Assembly: GCF_040931995.1 (NCBI RefSeq)
Contig: NZ_CP162412.1
Coordinates: 372,001-436,000, forward strand
DNA: 64,000 nucleotides
DNA from: Pelagovum sp. HNIBRBA483
GTDB taxonomy: Bacteria > Pseudomonadota > Alphaproteobacteria > Rhodobacterales > Rhodobacteraceae
Reading direction: 5' to 3'
The notes under the pieces are model-generated. The model saw only the letters and a list, made by a program, of their open reading frames with translations. It was not told the DNA's origin and searched no databases. Below, piece after piece: positions 8,930 through 16,953 of the stretch (position 1 is the first letter of the stretch; every line of letters begins with the position of its first letter). The position numbers and the translations under genes are program-made.

Positions 8930-10086
8930 GCAGCGGACCTATTAGCTATTAGAGACGTTAGAGTTGTTTCCATTGTCTTGGCGATTTCTGCGCCCTCAGA
9001 GATGACGGACCATGCGCGGCTTGCCTGTTCGGCGTTGATATTGGCAGCAAGAAGATCCTCCACTGACGCGGGTAGCTCTTGTGTTTGAGTTATTTGGGTG
9101 CTGGCATTTGCCGATGCAAGGCGCTCGAACTTTGGACCATAAGGGGCAGTCCCTGGACCATGTATAATGGCCGAGCCTAGTGAAGCTGGGTCAAACGGAT
9201 CCAGTCGACTTGCCTCGGATAAACTGCCGCCAATAAAGGTGATGGGCGAAAGCCGTAGCCAGTTGGCCTTTCGATCAAGGCCTTCAGTGACGAAAATCTG
9301 GGTGGCATCGGAAATCGGATCGCCTTTGCTTTCGAATGCTATGTGCATGCCACTATCTGCGTAACACGATTCATCCTTGTCGGATTGAGCGACGATCAAG
9401 AGGAGCCGATGTGCGCCTCTGCTGGCTTGCTTATGCGCGCGGAGAATCTCTTTTATTTCAGTAACATGAGGATCAAAGGCAAGCCAAACGGGCCTTGTTT
9501 TAAGGGCTTCGCCGATCTCGCCAAGCGCGGTTTCATCCACTGTGGGAGCAGGGTGCGGATCGTCCAAAATACCAATGTTTTCAATGTTAGTGGGCGGTGT
9601 TCCGTAGCGGCGGAGGCGGGTGGCGGAGGGGGCGTCGGTTGCGAGGACGACATCGAAGCGTCGAAACAGCGAACGGCGCGATGTTCGGAACCAACCGGCG
9701 GGCGTACGGCTGATGTTCTCGTCGCTTGCGTTCAGAAAAATTCGTTTAGTTTCAAAGGGATCAAGTGCTGTGAGATAGGCGGGGACGAGGGGGCCGCCGA
9801 GCCATATCAGGATGTCCGGTTGCCAGTGGCGGACGAAGGTGCGCGGGTTGGTGAGGGCCTCGATCGGTTGCATGATGAAGGCTGGATGGGGTGCCTCGGC
9901 GGGCAGGGTGTCGGCGGTTAGAACCACGGTGATGTCAGTGCCGCCTTCCTCTAGCCGCTCAATTATTTTTGCAATTGATATCAATCCCTTATGGGTTGGG
10001 CAGTGGAGCCAGATCAAATGCCCAGGTGGGCGGGAAGGCCAATCTGTAGGGGTCAACGCGGGCGCTCCATCAGAGTTATTCAGCAC
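8926..10086 (-). CDS. Divergent WaaA (Kdo transferase)-like GT-B protein
   Basis: The 386 residues follow the plan of the 3-deoxy-D-manno-octulosonate transferase family: an N-terminal domain beginning HLIWLHCPTHKG, a middle RPVWLAFDPHVTEIKEILRAH block equivalent to the usual WLAASTHxGE region, and a C-terminal FIGGSLSEASRLDPFDPASLG equivalent to GGSLvxxGGHNxLEPAxxG. However, key features are degenerate: the catalytic Glu of the normal SVGE motif is absent, ELWP is not found, and GGHN is replaced. Position (overlapping lpxK by 4 bases) fits lipid A/core assembly. It may act on a different donor or have a non-catalytic role; a canonical waaA might exist elsewhere. The start is GTG. GC content changes within the gene (see findings). 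Confidence 0.72.
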   Translation of the reverse strand: MLNNSDGAPALTPTDWPSRPPGHLIWLHCPTHKGLISIAKIIERLEEGGTDITVVLTADTLPAEAPHPAFIMQPIEALTNPRTFVRHWQPDILIWLGGPLVPAYLTALDPFETKRIFLNASDENISRTPAGWFRTSRRSLFRRFDVVLATDAPSATRLRRYGTPPTNIENIGILDDPHPAPTVDETALGEIGEALKTRPVWLAFDPHVTEIKEILRAHKQASRGAHRLLLIVAQSDKDESCYADSGMHIAFESKGDPISDATQIFVTEGLDRKANWLRLSPITFIGGSLSEASRLDPFDPASLGSAIIHGPGTAPYGPKFERLASANASTQITQTQELPASVEDLLAANINAEQASRAWSVISEGAEIAKTMETTLTSLIANRSAA

Positions 10087-10151
10087 TCAATTCCCGCCTA
10101 TGTTACCGGCGTTTGAGATCAAGCGACAGCCCTGCAAAACTCCAAAATGGC

Positions 10152-10193
10152 CCATGCACAACTGATGCACAATCCATGCACATCTTATGCATA
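10152..10193. repeat. Four 11-bp iterons (ATGCACA-type), possible operator or DnaA-box array
   Basis: ATGCACA starts at 10154, 10165 and 10176 and ATGCATA at 10187, so the spacing is exactly 11 bases, about one helical turn. Extended by two bases the units are CCATGCACA, TGATGCACA, CCATGCACA and TTATGCATA, resembling relaxed DnaA boxes (TTWTNCACA; 7-8 of 8 informative positions minus one or two). The array lies 66-107 bases upstream of the waaA-like start codon, in the 150-base spacer after the phosphatase gene, so it could control the waaA-like/lpxK operon. The binding protein is unknown. Confidence 0.65.
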
Positions 10194-10236
10194 TCGCACC
10201 TGCAGAAACTTTTATGAATGGTTAACAGCGCAACAC

Positions 10237-11013
10237 TCAAACAAGGGCGTCAATCAACTGTTCGTGCAGTACCTTTCCGCCCGCAACCATGCCGTTGATC
10301 TGCGGATGCGGATTGTTGAATAGAGGGTGACTTCCGAGACGGTCGCTCACCGCACCGCTGGCCTCTGCCACGATCAGGGAACCGGCGGCGACATCCCATT
10401 CCCACGTCGGGCGCAAAGTCAGCATCGCATCGAAGCGGCCTTCGGCCACCAGACAGAGCCGGAAGGCGAGGGAGGAACGGAACGCGCGGTGAAATGGCGG
10501 CGGCGCTGTGGCACGCCAATGCTGCGGCTCGAGATTGGGGCGGGTAGTGAGCACTTGAGCCGCGTCTAGGTTCACACGGCGCGATGCGACGATCGGCAAG
10601 CCATTGCGGGTGGCGCCCCGCCCGAGAGCGGCTGCGTAGGTGACATTGCGCTGAGGCAGGTGGACAGCGGCCGCCAGCACCACGCCCTTTTCGACCACCG
10701 CAAGGGAATGCCCCCAATCGCGGCCACCATCAATGAAGGCGCGGGTGCCATCAATTGGATCGACGATGAAGACCCGATCCTGCGCAAGCCGTTCGCGGCT
10801 GTCGGTCGTCTCTTCCGACAGCCATCCGTAATCGGGGCGTGCGCTGGTCAGCCCCTTGCGGAGCATTTCATCGACAGCCAGATCGGCTTCGGTCACGGGG
10901 CCAGCTTCATCCGGTTTGTGCCAGACCTTCACGTCCTTCTGGAAGTAACGGTTGGCGATGCGACCGGCTTCCTCGGCTGCGTCGATCAGAAGGGAGAGAT
11001 CACTCTCCGGCAA
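10237..11013 (-). CDS. Inositol-monophosphatase family protein (CysQ-like)
   Basis: Mg-dependent phosphatase fold: EADLAVDEML, WLSEETTDS with the metal-binding Glu pair, and VDPIDGTRAFIDG with the DPxDGT signature, then WEWDVAAGSLIVAEASG near the C terminus. Closest subgroup by eye is 3'(2'),5'-bisphosphate nucleotidase/CysQ, which removes PAP, the by-product of PAPS-dependent sulfation, so it could serve the sulfotransferases of this window; inositol phosphatase is an alternative. I prefer a TTG start at 11013 (product begins LPESDLSLL, read as Met), preceded by GAAGGG; a longer frame from 11073 would lie mostly inside pmbA. It overlaps pmbA by 14 bases, same strand. Confidence 0.85.
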   Translation of the reverse strand: MPESDLSLLIDAAEEAGRIANRYFQKDVKVWHKPDEAGPVTEADLAVDEMLRKGLTSARPDYGWLSEETTDSRERLAQDRVFIVDPIDGTRAFIDGGRDWGHSLAVVEKGVVLAAAVHLPQRNVTYAAALGRGATRNGLPIVASRRVNLDAAQVLTTRPNLEPQHWRATAPPPFHRAFRSSLAFRLCLVAEGRFDAMLTLRPTWEWDVAAGSLIVAEASGAVSDRLGSHPLFNNPHPQINGMVAGGKVLHEQLIDALV

Positions 11014-12346
11014 GGGTGAGCCCTTCGACGAGCAAGGACGGTACAACGCGGCTGAGGTGCATGCGGGCGTCATTGGCGGGGGTGATCCGCATCAACATAT
11101 CACGCAAGTTTCCGGCAATCGTACATTCGTTCACGGGGTAGGCGATTTCGCCGTTCTCGACCCAGAAACCGCTGGCGCCGCGAGAGTAGTCACCTGTGTT
11201 GGGATTGATCGTTGATCCGATCATCGAGGTGACGAGGAGGCCCGTGCCCATTTCCGCCAGAAGATCGTCGAAGCTTTGGGTGCCTTGGGTCAAGGCGATG
11301 TTGGAAACGCTGGGCGAGGGCGGTGCGCCCGTGCCGCGCACGGCGTTGGCTGTACTTTCCATGCCGAGCTTGCGGGCATTGGCGAGATCGAGCACCCAGC
11401 CGGCCAGCACGCCGTTATCTACCAATGCGCGTTCGCGTGTTGGCAGGCCTTCGGCATCGAAAAGGCGCGAGGCGGAGGCGCGTTTGCGGTGTGGGTTTTC
11501 GGTGATCGACAGGCCTTTGGGCAGTACCTGTTCGCCCATCGCGTTGCGCAACCAGCTGGAGCCGCGCGAGATTGCAGCGCCGTTGATGGCCATCAGCAAA
11601 TGCCCGACGAGTGAATCAGAGATGCGTTCGTCGAAGAGCACCGGATAGGCGCCGGTTTTCGGGCGGCGGGGGTTCATACGGGCGACGGCGCGCGCGCCAG
11701 CGGAGCGACCGATTTCGATAGCGCTGCGGAGGTCCGATTGGAATATCCGGCTATCGTGATCGTAGTCACGTTCCATGCCTGTGCCTGTGCCGCTGATGGC
11801 AACGCAAGAGATGCCGCGATCTGATCGTTGGTATCCGGCAGAGAACCCATTACTGGCCGCGATATGAATACGCCGGTGGCTGTAACCGGCGGAGGCGCCT
11901 TGTACTTGTGTAACCCCTGTTACGCCAAGGGCGGCGGCTTCTGCCTCGGCGGCATCGCGTTGTAGTGCTGCCGGATCGGGCTCTTCGGACGGATCGAACA
12001 TCTCAAGCCGTTTCGTATCCAGATCGGTGGCGAGCATGGAGGGGTCGGCCAGCCCTGCATAGGCATCGTCTGGTGCTTCCTTTGCCATTGCGATGGCACG
12101 CTCGGCGACCTGACGGAGCGCTTCGTCACGGGTATCGGAGGAGGAAACACAGGCTTGTTTTTGCCCGATGAGGACGCGCAAGCCAACATCAATGCCTTCG
12201 GAGCGTTCAGCGTGTTCGAGTTTGCCGCCGCGCACATCAATGCTGGTTGATGTGCCATCGACTGCGAGTGCGTCGGCGGCATCCGCGCCAGCGGCGCGGG
12301 CCAGTTCCAGCAGGCGGGTGGTCAGGCTCTCGAGCGATTGGGTCAT
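11000..12346 (-). CDS. pmbA: TldD/PmbA family protein (PmbA/TldE-type)
   Basis: The 448 residues match the TldD/TldE family. In E. coli TldD and TldE form a heterodimer in which TldD is the zinc peptidase and TldE/PmbA the non-metal subunit; they process small peptides such as microcin B17 precursor and CcdA. The glycine-rich C-terminal half (GSTINPNTGDYSRGASGFWVENGEIAYPV) is the family hallmark. The metal motif HExxxH of TldD is not seen, so PmbA/TldE is the better name. A good GAGG site precedes the ATG. The downstream phosphatase gene overlaps its 3' end. No tldD lies within the window. Confidence 0.92.
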   Translation of the reverse strand: MTQSLESLTTRLLELARAAGADAADALAVDGTSTSIDVRGGKLEHAERSEGIDVGLRVLIGQKQACVSSSDTRDEALRQVAERAIAMAKEAPDDAYAGLADPSMLATDLDTKRLEMFDPSEEPDPAALQRDAAEAEAAALGVTGVTQVQGASAGYSHRRIHIAASNGFSAGYQRSDRGISCVAISGTGTGMERDYDHDSRIFQSDLRSAIEIGRSAGARAVARMNPRRPKTGAYPVLFDERISDSLVGHLLMAINGAAISRGSSWLRNAMGEQVLPKGLSITENPHRKRASASRLFDAEGLPTRERALVDNGVLAGWVLDLANARKLGMESTANAVRGTGAPPSPSVSNIALTQGTQSFDDLLAEMGTGLLVTSMIGSTINPNTGDYSRGASGFWVENGEIAYPVNECTIAGNLRDMLMRITPANDARMHLSRVVPSLLVEGLTLAGE

Positions 12347-12407
12347 CGGTTTTTCCTCATGCTTTGGTCATGAGGTAGCCCCACCGACCCGCCATCGCAA
12401 GGGCAGG

Positions 12408-13913
12408 CTACTGGATGCGCTGCCCGTTGATGATCACATGACCATTTTCGTTGATTTCGAGGGTGCTGCGCAATTCGTCTGGGCCGATGACATTTGCAAA
12501 CATGCCGAGCATCATCCGCGCGCCCATGATCTGATCTTGCGGGAGCATTCCCATTGCGGCGAGTTTTTCCAGCAGGGCGTTGATGCCTTTTGCCTCAATG
12601 ATTGCCGATCCTTGTGCGCTGGGCATATCGGGGATCGGACCCGGGCGGTTGTAATCGAGATCGAATGCGCCGCTGCCTGTGATCTCGGCCCCAGCGCCGG
12701 AGAGTTCCAGCCCTTCGATGGCGAGGCTATGCACCTCGGCGGGCACATCAGCGCCCATCATCGAGTCGACCTGATCCGGGTCCAGCAGATCAAAGAGCAG
12801 CCGCATTGTGCCTGAGAGGCTCAGGTTGAAGTTGATCGGGCTGTTTTCGAAGTTTCCGGCGGGGTCGATCATGTTCCAGAACAGGTCATCAATTTGCAGA
12901 TCGCTGAAGCCGAGAGCTGCGGAGAAGGGCACAGGCGTGGCGCTGCGTGCAAGGGGCGTGTCGAAGGAGAGTTTGTAATCCCCGAGCGACACCGTGGCAG
13001 GGGCAGGAAGCAGCATGGAGCGGATCTCGACATTGAGATTTTCGAACGTACTGGCGAGGGCGAGGCGCTCTTCATCGACGGAGGCGAAGGTGCTGCCCCC
13101 GTCGCCAGTGATGATCGCGGAGTTTGGCTGACCGTCTTCGACATAGGTGATGAGGGTTTGGGAAGGGCCGTATGAATAGGTGCTTTGCCCTTCAAGCCCA
13201 GCTGTCAAGGCATCTGCGGAAACCTCATAGGCAAACCCCGCTGGCAGAACGGCATCGGTTTTCTGGCTGAAATCGGTGATCTGGCTGGTGAGGTTGAATT
13301 GGGCATCATCCTCGGCAAACTCGAAGAGGAGATCGAGCGAGCCGAAGCCGAATTCATAGGAAATGATCTGGGGAAGGCTGGTCGAATTGGTGTAGCTGCC
13401 GGTGAGTGCGTTGACGAAGATCGTGCCGCCGACAGGGACAGGATCGCCGCGATCGAGTGCTTCGGTAATGGTGAGGGCGGTGCGGTCCGACGCGATGTCA
13501 TAGGTGAGCATCGTTGGGTCGCCCGAGACGGTCATGGCCATATCCCCGAAACTGATCTCGACAGTCACCTGATCCCCTTGCGCGCCAAGGGTCGGGATGA
13601 TCACGACAGGCATTGTGTCGGGCAGGGTGACGCTGACCGTGCCATCGGCATTCTGACTGAAGCGCAGGGTATCTAGCGTGGCTTTGAGGTTGATATCCGG
13701 GTCAGAGAGGGTGACGACCATATCCTCGATGATGAGGCTGTCGCCCTCGCGGCGTTCGACCCCGACGGTGACGGCTCCTGCGCCCATGACCGCAAGATCG
13801 TCTTTCCAACTCTTCCAGACATCGGAGACGCTGACATCCGCGAAGGAGGTCACTGGAAAGAGGGAAAGCGTGACGGGAAGCAGCAGTCTGGTCACGGGAG
13901 TGCGGCGGCGCAT
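12408..13913 (-). CDS. DUF2125 domain exported protein
   Basis: A 501-residue alphaproteobacterial protein of unknown role. The start chosen gives MRRRTPVTRLLLPVTLSLFPVTSFAD, a Sec signal peptide with probable cleavage after SFA, and has AAAGGA upstream; a much longer in-frame extension to 14378 would run through the divergent SDR gene and is rejected. The mature protein is rich in beta-strand-like alternating segments, acidic, and has repeated asymptotic motifs such as FGDMAMTVSGD and LDYNRPGPIP, consistent with a periplasmic or outer-membrane-associated beta protein. It is divergent from the SDR gene with 100 bases between. Confidence 0.82.
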   Translation of the reverse strand: MRRRTPVTRLLLPVTLSLFPVTSFADVSVSDVWKSWKDDLAVMGAGAVTVGVERREGDSLIIEDMVVTLSDPDINLKATLDTLRFSQNADGTVSVTLPDTMPVVIIPTLGAQGDQVTVEISFGDMAMTVSGDPTMLTYDIASDRTALTITEALDRGDPVPVGGTIFVNALTGSYTNSTSLPQIISYEFGFGSLDLLFEFAEDDAQFNLTSQITDFSQKTDAVLPAGFAYEVSADALTAGLEGQSTYSYGPSQTLITYVEDGQPNSAIITGDGGSTFASVDEERLALASTFENLNVEIRSMLLPAPATVSLGDYKLSFDTPLARSATPVPFSAALGFSDLQIDDLFWNMIDPAGNFENSPINFNLSLSGTMRLLFDLLDPDQVDSMMGADVPAEVHSLAIEGLELSGAGAEITGSGAFDLDYNRPGPIPDMPSAQGSAIIEAKGINALLEKLAAMGMLPQDQIMGARMMLGMFANVIGPDELRSTLEINENGHVIINGQRIQ

Positions 13914-14013
13914 CGGAAATCCTTTCAAAGGTACGAGATGATGATCGGGTGCCTTGCTCTGGCGGTCAAGGTCGGTGATGGTGCGCGCATCATGAAACGG
14001 GGAGCTGAGGCGC

Positions 14014-14799
14014 ATGGCAGGATCAAACGCAACCAATGTTGCCGGAAAGACCGTCGCGATCACGGGGGCGAGCCGAGGGATAGGAGCGGCGGCGGCGAAA
14101 CGCTTTGCCGAAGCTGGCGCCCGCGTGGCGCTCATTGCGCGTAGCCGTGACGCGATTGACGCCTTGGCCGATGAAATCAACGCATCCCAAGGCGCGAACC
14201 GTGCTCTTGCCATCGCCGCGGACGCTGCGGCACCCGGAGAGATCGCGGCAGCCATCGCGAGGACGGTCACGCATTTTGGGCGGTTGGATGTGCTGGTCGG
14301 AAATGCAGGTGTTATCGGTCCGATGAACCGGATCGACCTTGCTGAAGCGGACGCCTTCCGAGAGACAATCGCGATCAATCTGACAGGCGTTTTCGAGGGG
14401 ATTCAGGCTGCAGCGGCGGCGATGATCCCCCAAGGGGGTGGGACGATCATTACTGTATCTTCCGGCGCGGCGCAGCGGCCGTTGGAGGGCTGGGCGGCGT
14501 ATTGCAGCTCGAAGGCCGGTGCCTACATGTTGACCCGCTCTGCTGATCTGGAATTGCGCGAAAAAGGCATCCGAGTTCTCGGGCTTTCCCCCGGGACGGT
14601 GGCGACGGATATGCAACGGGTCATAAAGGAAAGCGGTGTTGGGCCAATCGCGCAGTTGGACTGGTCAGCGCATATCCCGCCGGAATGGCCCGCTGAAGCG
14701 CTGCTTTGGATGTGTGGGGAGGAGGCTGATCCGTGGCTGGGAGATGATGTTTCGCTGCGGGACGACGACATCAAACGCAAGATCGGGTTGATCGCATGA
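14014..14799 (+). CDS. Short-chain dehydrogenase/reductase (SDR)
   Basis: Classical SDR of 261 residues: cofactor loop TGASRGIG near residues 18-25, LDVLVGNAGVIG for the NNAG region, catalytic Ser in TVSSGAAQ and the YCSSK catalytic Tyr-Lys (usual YxxxK). Arg rather than Asp after the second strand (IARSRDA) suggests NADP(H) preference. Substrate is not visible. The next gene, an enoyl-CoA-hydratase-like protein, overlaps it by 4 bases (ATGA), so the two may act in one acyl-CoA or related pathway. The ribosome site is GGGGAGC. Confidence 0.92.
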   Translation: MAGSNATNVAGKTVAITGASRGIGAAAAKRFAEAGARVALIARSRDAIDALADEINASQGANRALAIAADAAAPGEIAAAIARTVTHFGRLDVLVGNAGVIGPMNRIDLAEADAFRETIAINLTGVFEGIQAAAAAMIPQGGGTIITVSSGAAQRPLEGWAAYCSSKAGAYMLTRSADLELREKGIRVLGLSPGTVATDMQRVIKESGVGPIAQLDWSAHIPPEWPAEALLWMCGEEADPWLGDDVSLRDDDIKRKIGLIA

Positions 14800-15407
14800 T
14801 CCGTATTGAACGCGAAGGACCGCGCCTGACGATCACGCTGAACCGGCCGGAAAAGGCCAATGCGCTGACATTCGAGATGCTGGCCCAACTGGCGCAGGCG
14901 GTGACGAACAACGCCGATGCGCGGGTGCTGGTGCTGACCGGCGCGGGAAAGGTTTTTAGCGCGGGCATGGACCTTGCCGAGGCGCAATCCGGCCTGCCGC
15001 GCAATCCGGTTTGGAGCGATGCCTCAGAAGCAATTGCGGAGTTTCCGGGCCTGAGCATTGCGGCGCTGAACGGCACCTTGGCGGGCGGCGCATTCGCGCT
15101 GGCACTGCCGTGTGACCTGCGGGTTGCGGTGCCGAACGCGAATTTCTTTTATCCGGTGATGAAACTGGGTTTTCGCCCGCAACCGCATGACCCTGCGCGG
15201 CTGGCTGCGCTTGTCGGGCCTGCCCGCGCCAAGTTGATCCTTATGGCGGGAGAAAAAATCTCGGCCGAGGAGGCGCTGAGTTTTGGATTGATCGACAGGA
15301 TTGCCACAGCTGACGAGATGGAAGCGGTTCTGGAGCGGTTAACCGAAGGTGTGTGCGCGGCGAGTGATGCCCATCTGCGCGCGATCAAGGCGATGATTGA
15401 CGGTTAG
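14796..15407 (+). CDS. Enoyl-CoA hydratase/isomerase-like protein lacking both catalytic glutamates
   Basis: Crotonase-fold protein of 203 residues, shorter than the usual ~260. LNRPEKANAL, the oxyanion-hole stretch FSAGMDLAE, and LNGTLAGGAFALALPCD are recognisable. In alignment by eye with hydratases, the Glu of GGGCELA becomes Ala (GGAFALA) and the Glu of the QPE position becomes Val (YPVMKLG). A normal hydratase reaction is therefore unlikely; an isomerase, a lyase or a thioesterase-type activity is possible. It is translationally coupled to the upstream SDR and converges on the HNH gene with a 4-base overlap. Confidence 0.85.
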   Translation: MIRIEREGPRLTITLNRPEKANALTFEMLAQLAQAVTNNADARVLVLTGAGKVFSAGMDLAEAQSGLPRNPVWSDASEAIAEFPGLSIAALNGTLAGGAFALALPCDLRVAVPNANFFYPVMKLGFRPQPHDPARLAALVGPARAKLILMAGEKISAEEALSFGLIDRIATADEMEAVLERLTEGVCAASDAHLRAIKAMIDG

Positions 15408-15694
15408 CGCCGTTTCCCCGGTGTGCGGGAGATAAAAGACGGCGGACGTTTTGCGACCCATGCGGCGAATTTGGCAATGCGGGGGTGGCTTAGCAGCGCC
15501 TCAGGTGTGTTGTAATTGCGGGCAAGCTCGGCCTCGCTCAATGTGGCGTGAATCTCTTTGTGGCAGATGTGATGCAGCAGCACGGTTGGCCCGCCCTTGC
15601 CGCCCTTCAGCTTGGGGATCAGGTGATGCAGGCTTTGCGGAACGTCGGGCGGGATCGGACGCTGGCAGAGGGGGCAGACGGGGTTGTCTTGCAT
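15404..15694 (-). CDS. Small HNH endonuclease-type protein
   Basis: A 96-residue protein starting MQDNPVCPLCQRPIP: a CxxC zinc pair, then LHHLIPKLKGGKG (HH motif with the catalytic His), LLHHICHKEIHATLSE with the second Cys/His pair. This is the compact HNH fold found in stand-alone nucleases and in some DNA-repair or anti-phage contexts. No partner methylase or mobile-element gene adjoins. A longer upstream reading frame overlaps the start of the flavoprotein on the other strand and is less plausible. Confidence 0.8.
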   Translation of the reverse strand: MQDNPVCPLCQRPIPPDVPQSLHHLIPKLKGGKGGPTVLLHHICHKEIHATLSEAELARNYNTPEALLSHPRIAKFAAWVAKRPPSFISRTPGKRR

Positions 15695-15759
15695 CGCGGG
15701 TTGCACCTTAAGGATTGGTATGGGCAAGAAGATGGCATGAAACGGGACGAGAGCAAGCG

Positions 15760-16953
15760 ATGGTGACGCGCGCTGCGGTGATCGGCGCTGGCCCTGCGGG
15801 GCTGATGGCGGCGGACGTGCTTTCGGCGCATGGGGTGGCTGTGACCGTTTATGAGGCGATGCCATCGCCCGCGCGGAAATTCCTGATGGCGGGGAAATCG
15901 GGCCTGAACATCACGAAAGAAGAGCCTTTCGAGCCGTTCATGCAGGCGTATGGCGCGTCTATGCCCGTGGCGCTGCGCCGTGCGTTGGAAGGTCTTGGAC
16001 CGGCTGAGGTGATGGCATGGGCGGAAGCGCTGGGCCAGTCGCTTTTTACGGGGAGTTCTGGGCGGGTGTTCCCGACAGTGATGAAGGCCTCCCCGCTGCT
16101 GCGGGCATGGCTGGCGCGGCTGACGGCGCAGGGGGTCGTGCTGGAGCGGCGAGCGCGCTGGGAGGGCTGGGACGGTGATGCTTTGTTGATCCGGCGCCCT
16201 GGCGGGGTGGAACGGGTGCGTGCCGATGTGACGATACTGGCGGCAGGTGGGGCAAGCTGGCCGCGGCTGGGCGCGGACGGGGCATGGGCCGGCTGGATGG
16301 GCGCGGCGGATGTCGCGCCGTTTGCGCCTGCGAATATGGGGTTCGAGGTGGACTGGACGCCGCATATGGCGCGGCATTTCGGGGCGCCGGTAAAAGGTTG
16401 TGTGTTGCGGGCGGGCGCGTTGGAGGCGCGGGCGGAATTTGTGATCTCGGCGCGGGGGGTTGAAGGCGGAGGTATTTACGCTGTCTCTCAGGCGGTGCGC
16501 GAGGGGGCGCCGCTGGTGGTCGATCTGGTGCCTGATCTGGAATTGGCGGTGGTTGCGAAACGGCTCGCGAAGCGGCGTAAGAAGGACACAGTGACGGCGC
16601 ATTTGCGAAAAGCGCTGCGGCTTGATCCGGTGAAGATTGCGCTATTGCAGGAGTTCGGGCGGCCGTTTGAGGGTGATTTGGCGCAGAAGATCAAGGGTTT
16701 GGAACTGCGCCATGCGGGGCCGCGGCCGTTGGCGGAAGCGATTTCAACGGCAGGGGGGCTGCGGTTTTCGGCGCTTGATGACGGGTTGATGTTGCGCGGG
16801 CGGAACATGGTTTTTGCCGCGGGTGAAATGCTTGATTGGGAGGCACCAACAGGCGGGTATCTGATTACGGCTTGTCTTGCCACGGGGCGCTATGCGGCTT
16901 TGGCGGCTTGTCAGCGCCTTGCCTCCGCTGCGGGCGCGGCGGGAAGAGGATAG
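15760..16953 (+). CDS. BaiN/HI0933-type FAD-dependent oxidoreductase
   Basis: A 397-residue flavoprotein. The start at 15760 gives MVTRAAVIGAGPAGLMAAD, the FAD-binding dinucleotide fold at the extreme N terminus. GKSGLNITKEE is the hallmark loop of the HI0933/BaiN family, and GRVFPTVMKA, ILAAGGASWPRLGADG and the C-terminal MVFAAGEMLDWEAPTGGYL are typical. Family members are poorly characterised reductases (one acts in bile-acid metabolism). The 3' end overlaps the convergent wzz-like gene by 89 bases. Confidence 0.88.
   Translation: MVTRAAVIGAGPAGLMAADVLSAHGVAVTVYEAMPSPARKFLMAGKSGLNITKEEPFEPFMQAYGASMPVALRRALEGLGPAEVMAWAEALGQSLFTGSSGRVFPTVMKASPLLRAWLARLTAQGVVLERRARWEGWDGDALLIRRPGGVERVRADVTILAAGGASWPRLGADGAWAGWMGAADVAPFAPANMGFEVDWTPHMARHFGAPVKGCVLRAGALEARAEFVISARGVEGGGIYAVSQAVREGAPLVVDLVPDLELAVVAKRLAKRRKKDTVTAHLRKALRLDPVKIALLQEFGRPFEGDLAQKIKGLELRHAGPRPLAEAISTAGGLRFSALDDGLMLRGRNMVFAAGEMLDWEAPTGGYLITACLATGRYAALAACQRLASAAGAAGRG

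Noticed and set aside
10152-10193. Chromosomal or plasmid replication origin
   Set aside because: The iterons resemble DnaA boxes, but there is no dnaA, repABC, parAB or clear AT-rich unwinding element next to them.
13914-14378. 155-residue N-terminal extension of the DUF2125 gene
   Set aside because: It would run antisense through the divergent SDR gene and would bury a clear signal peptide that starts at 13913.
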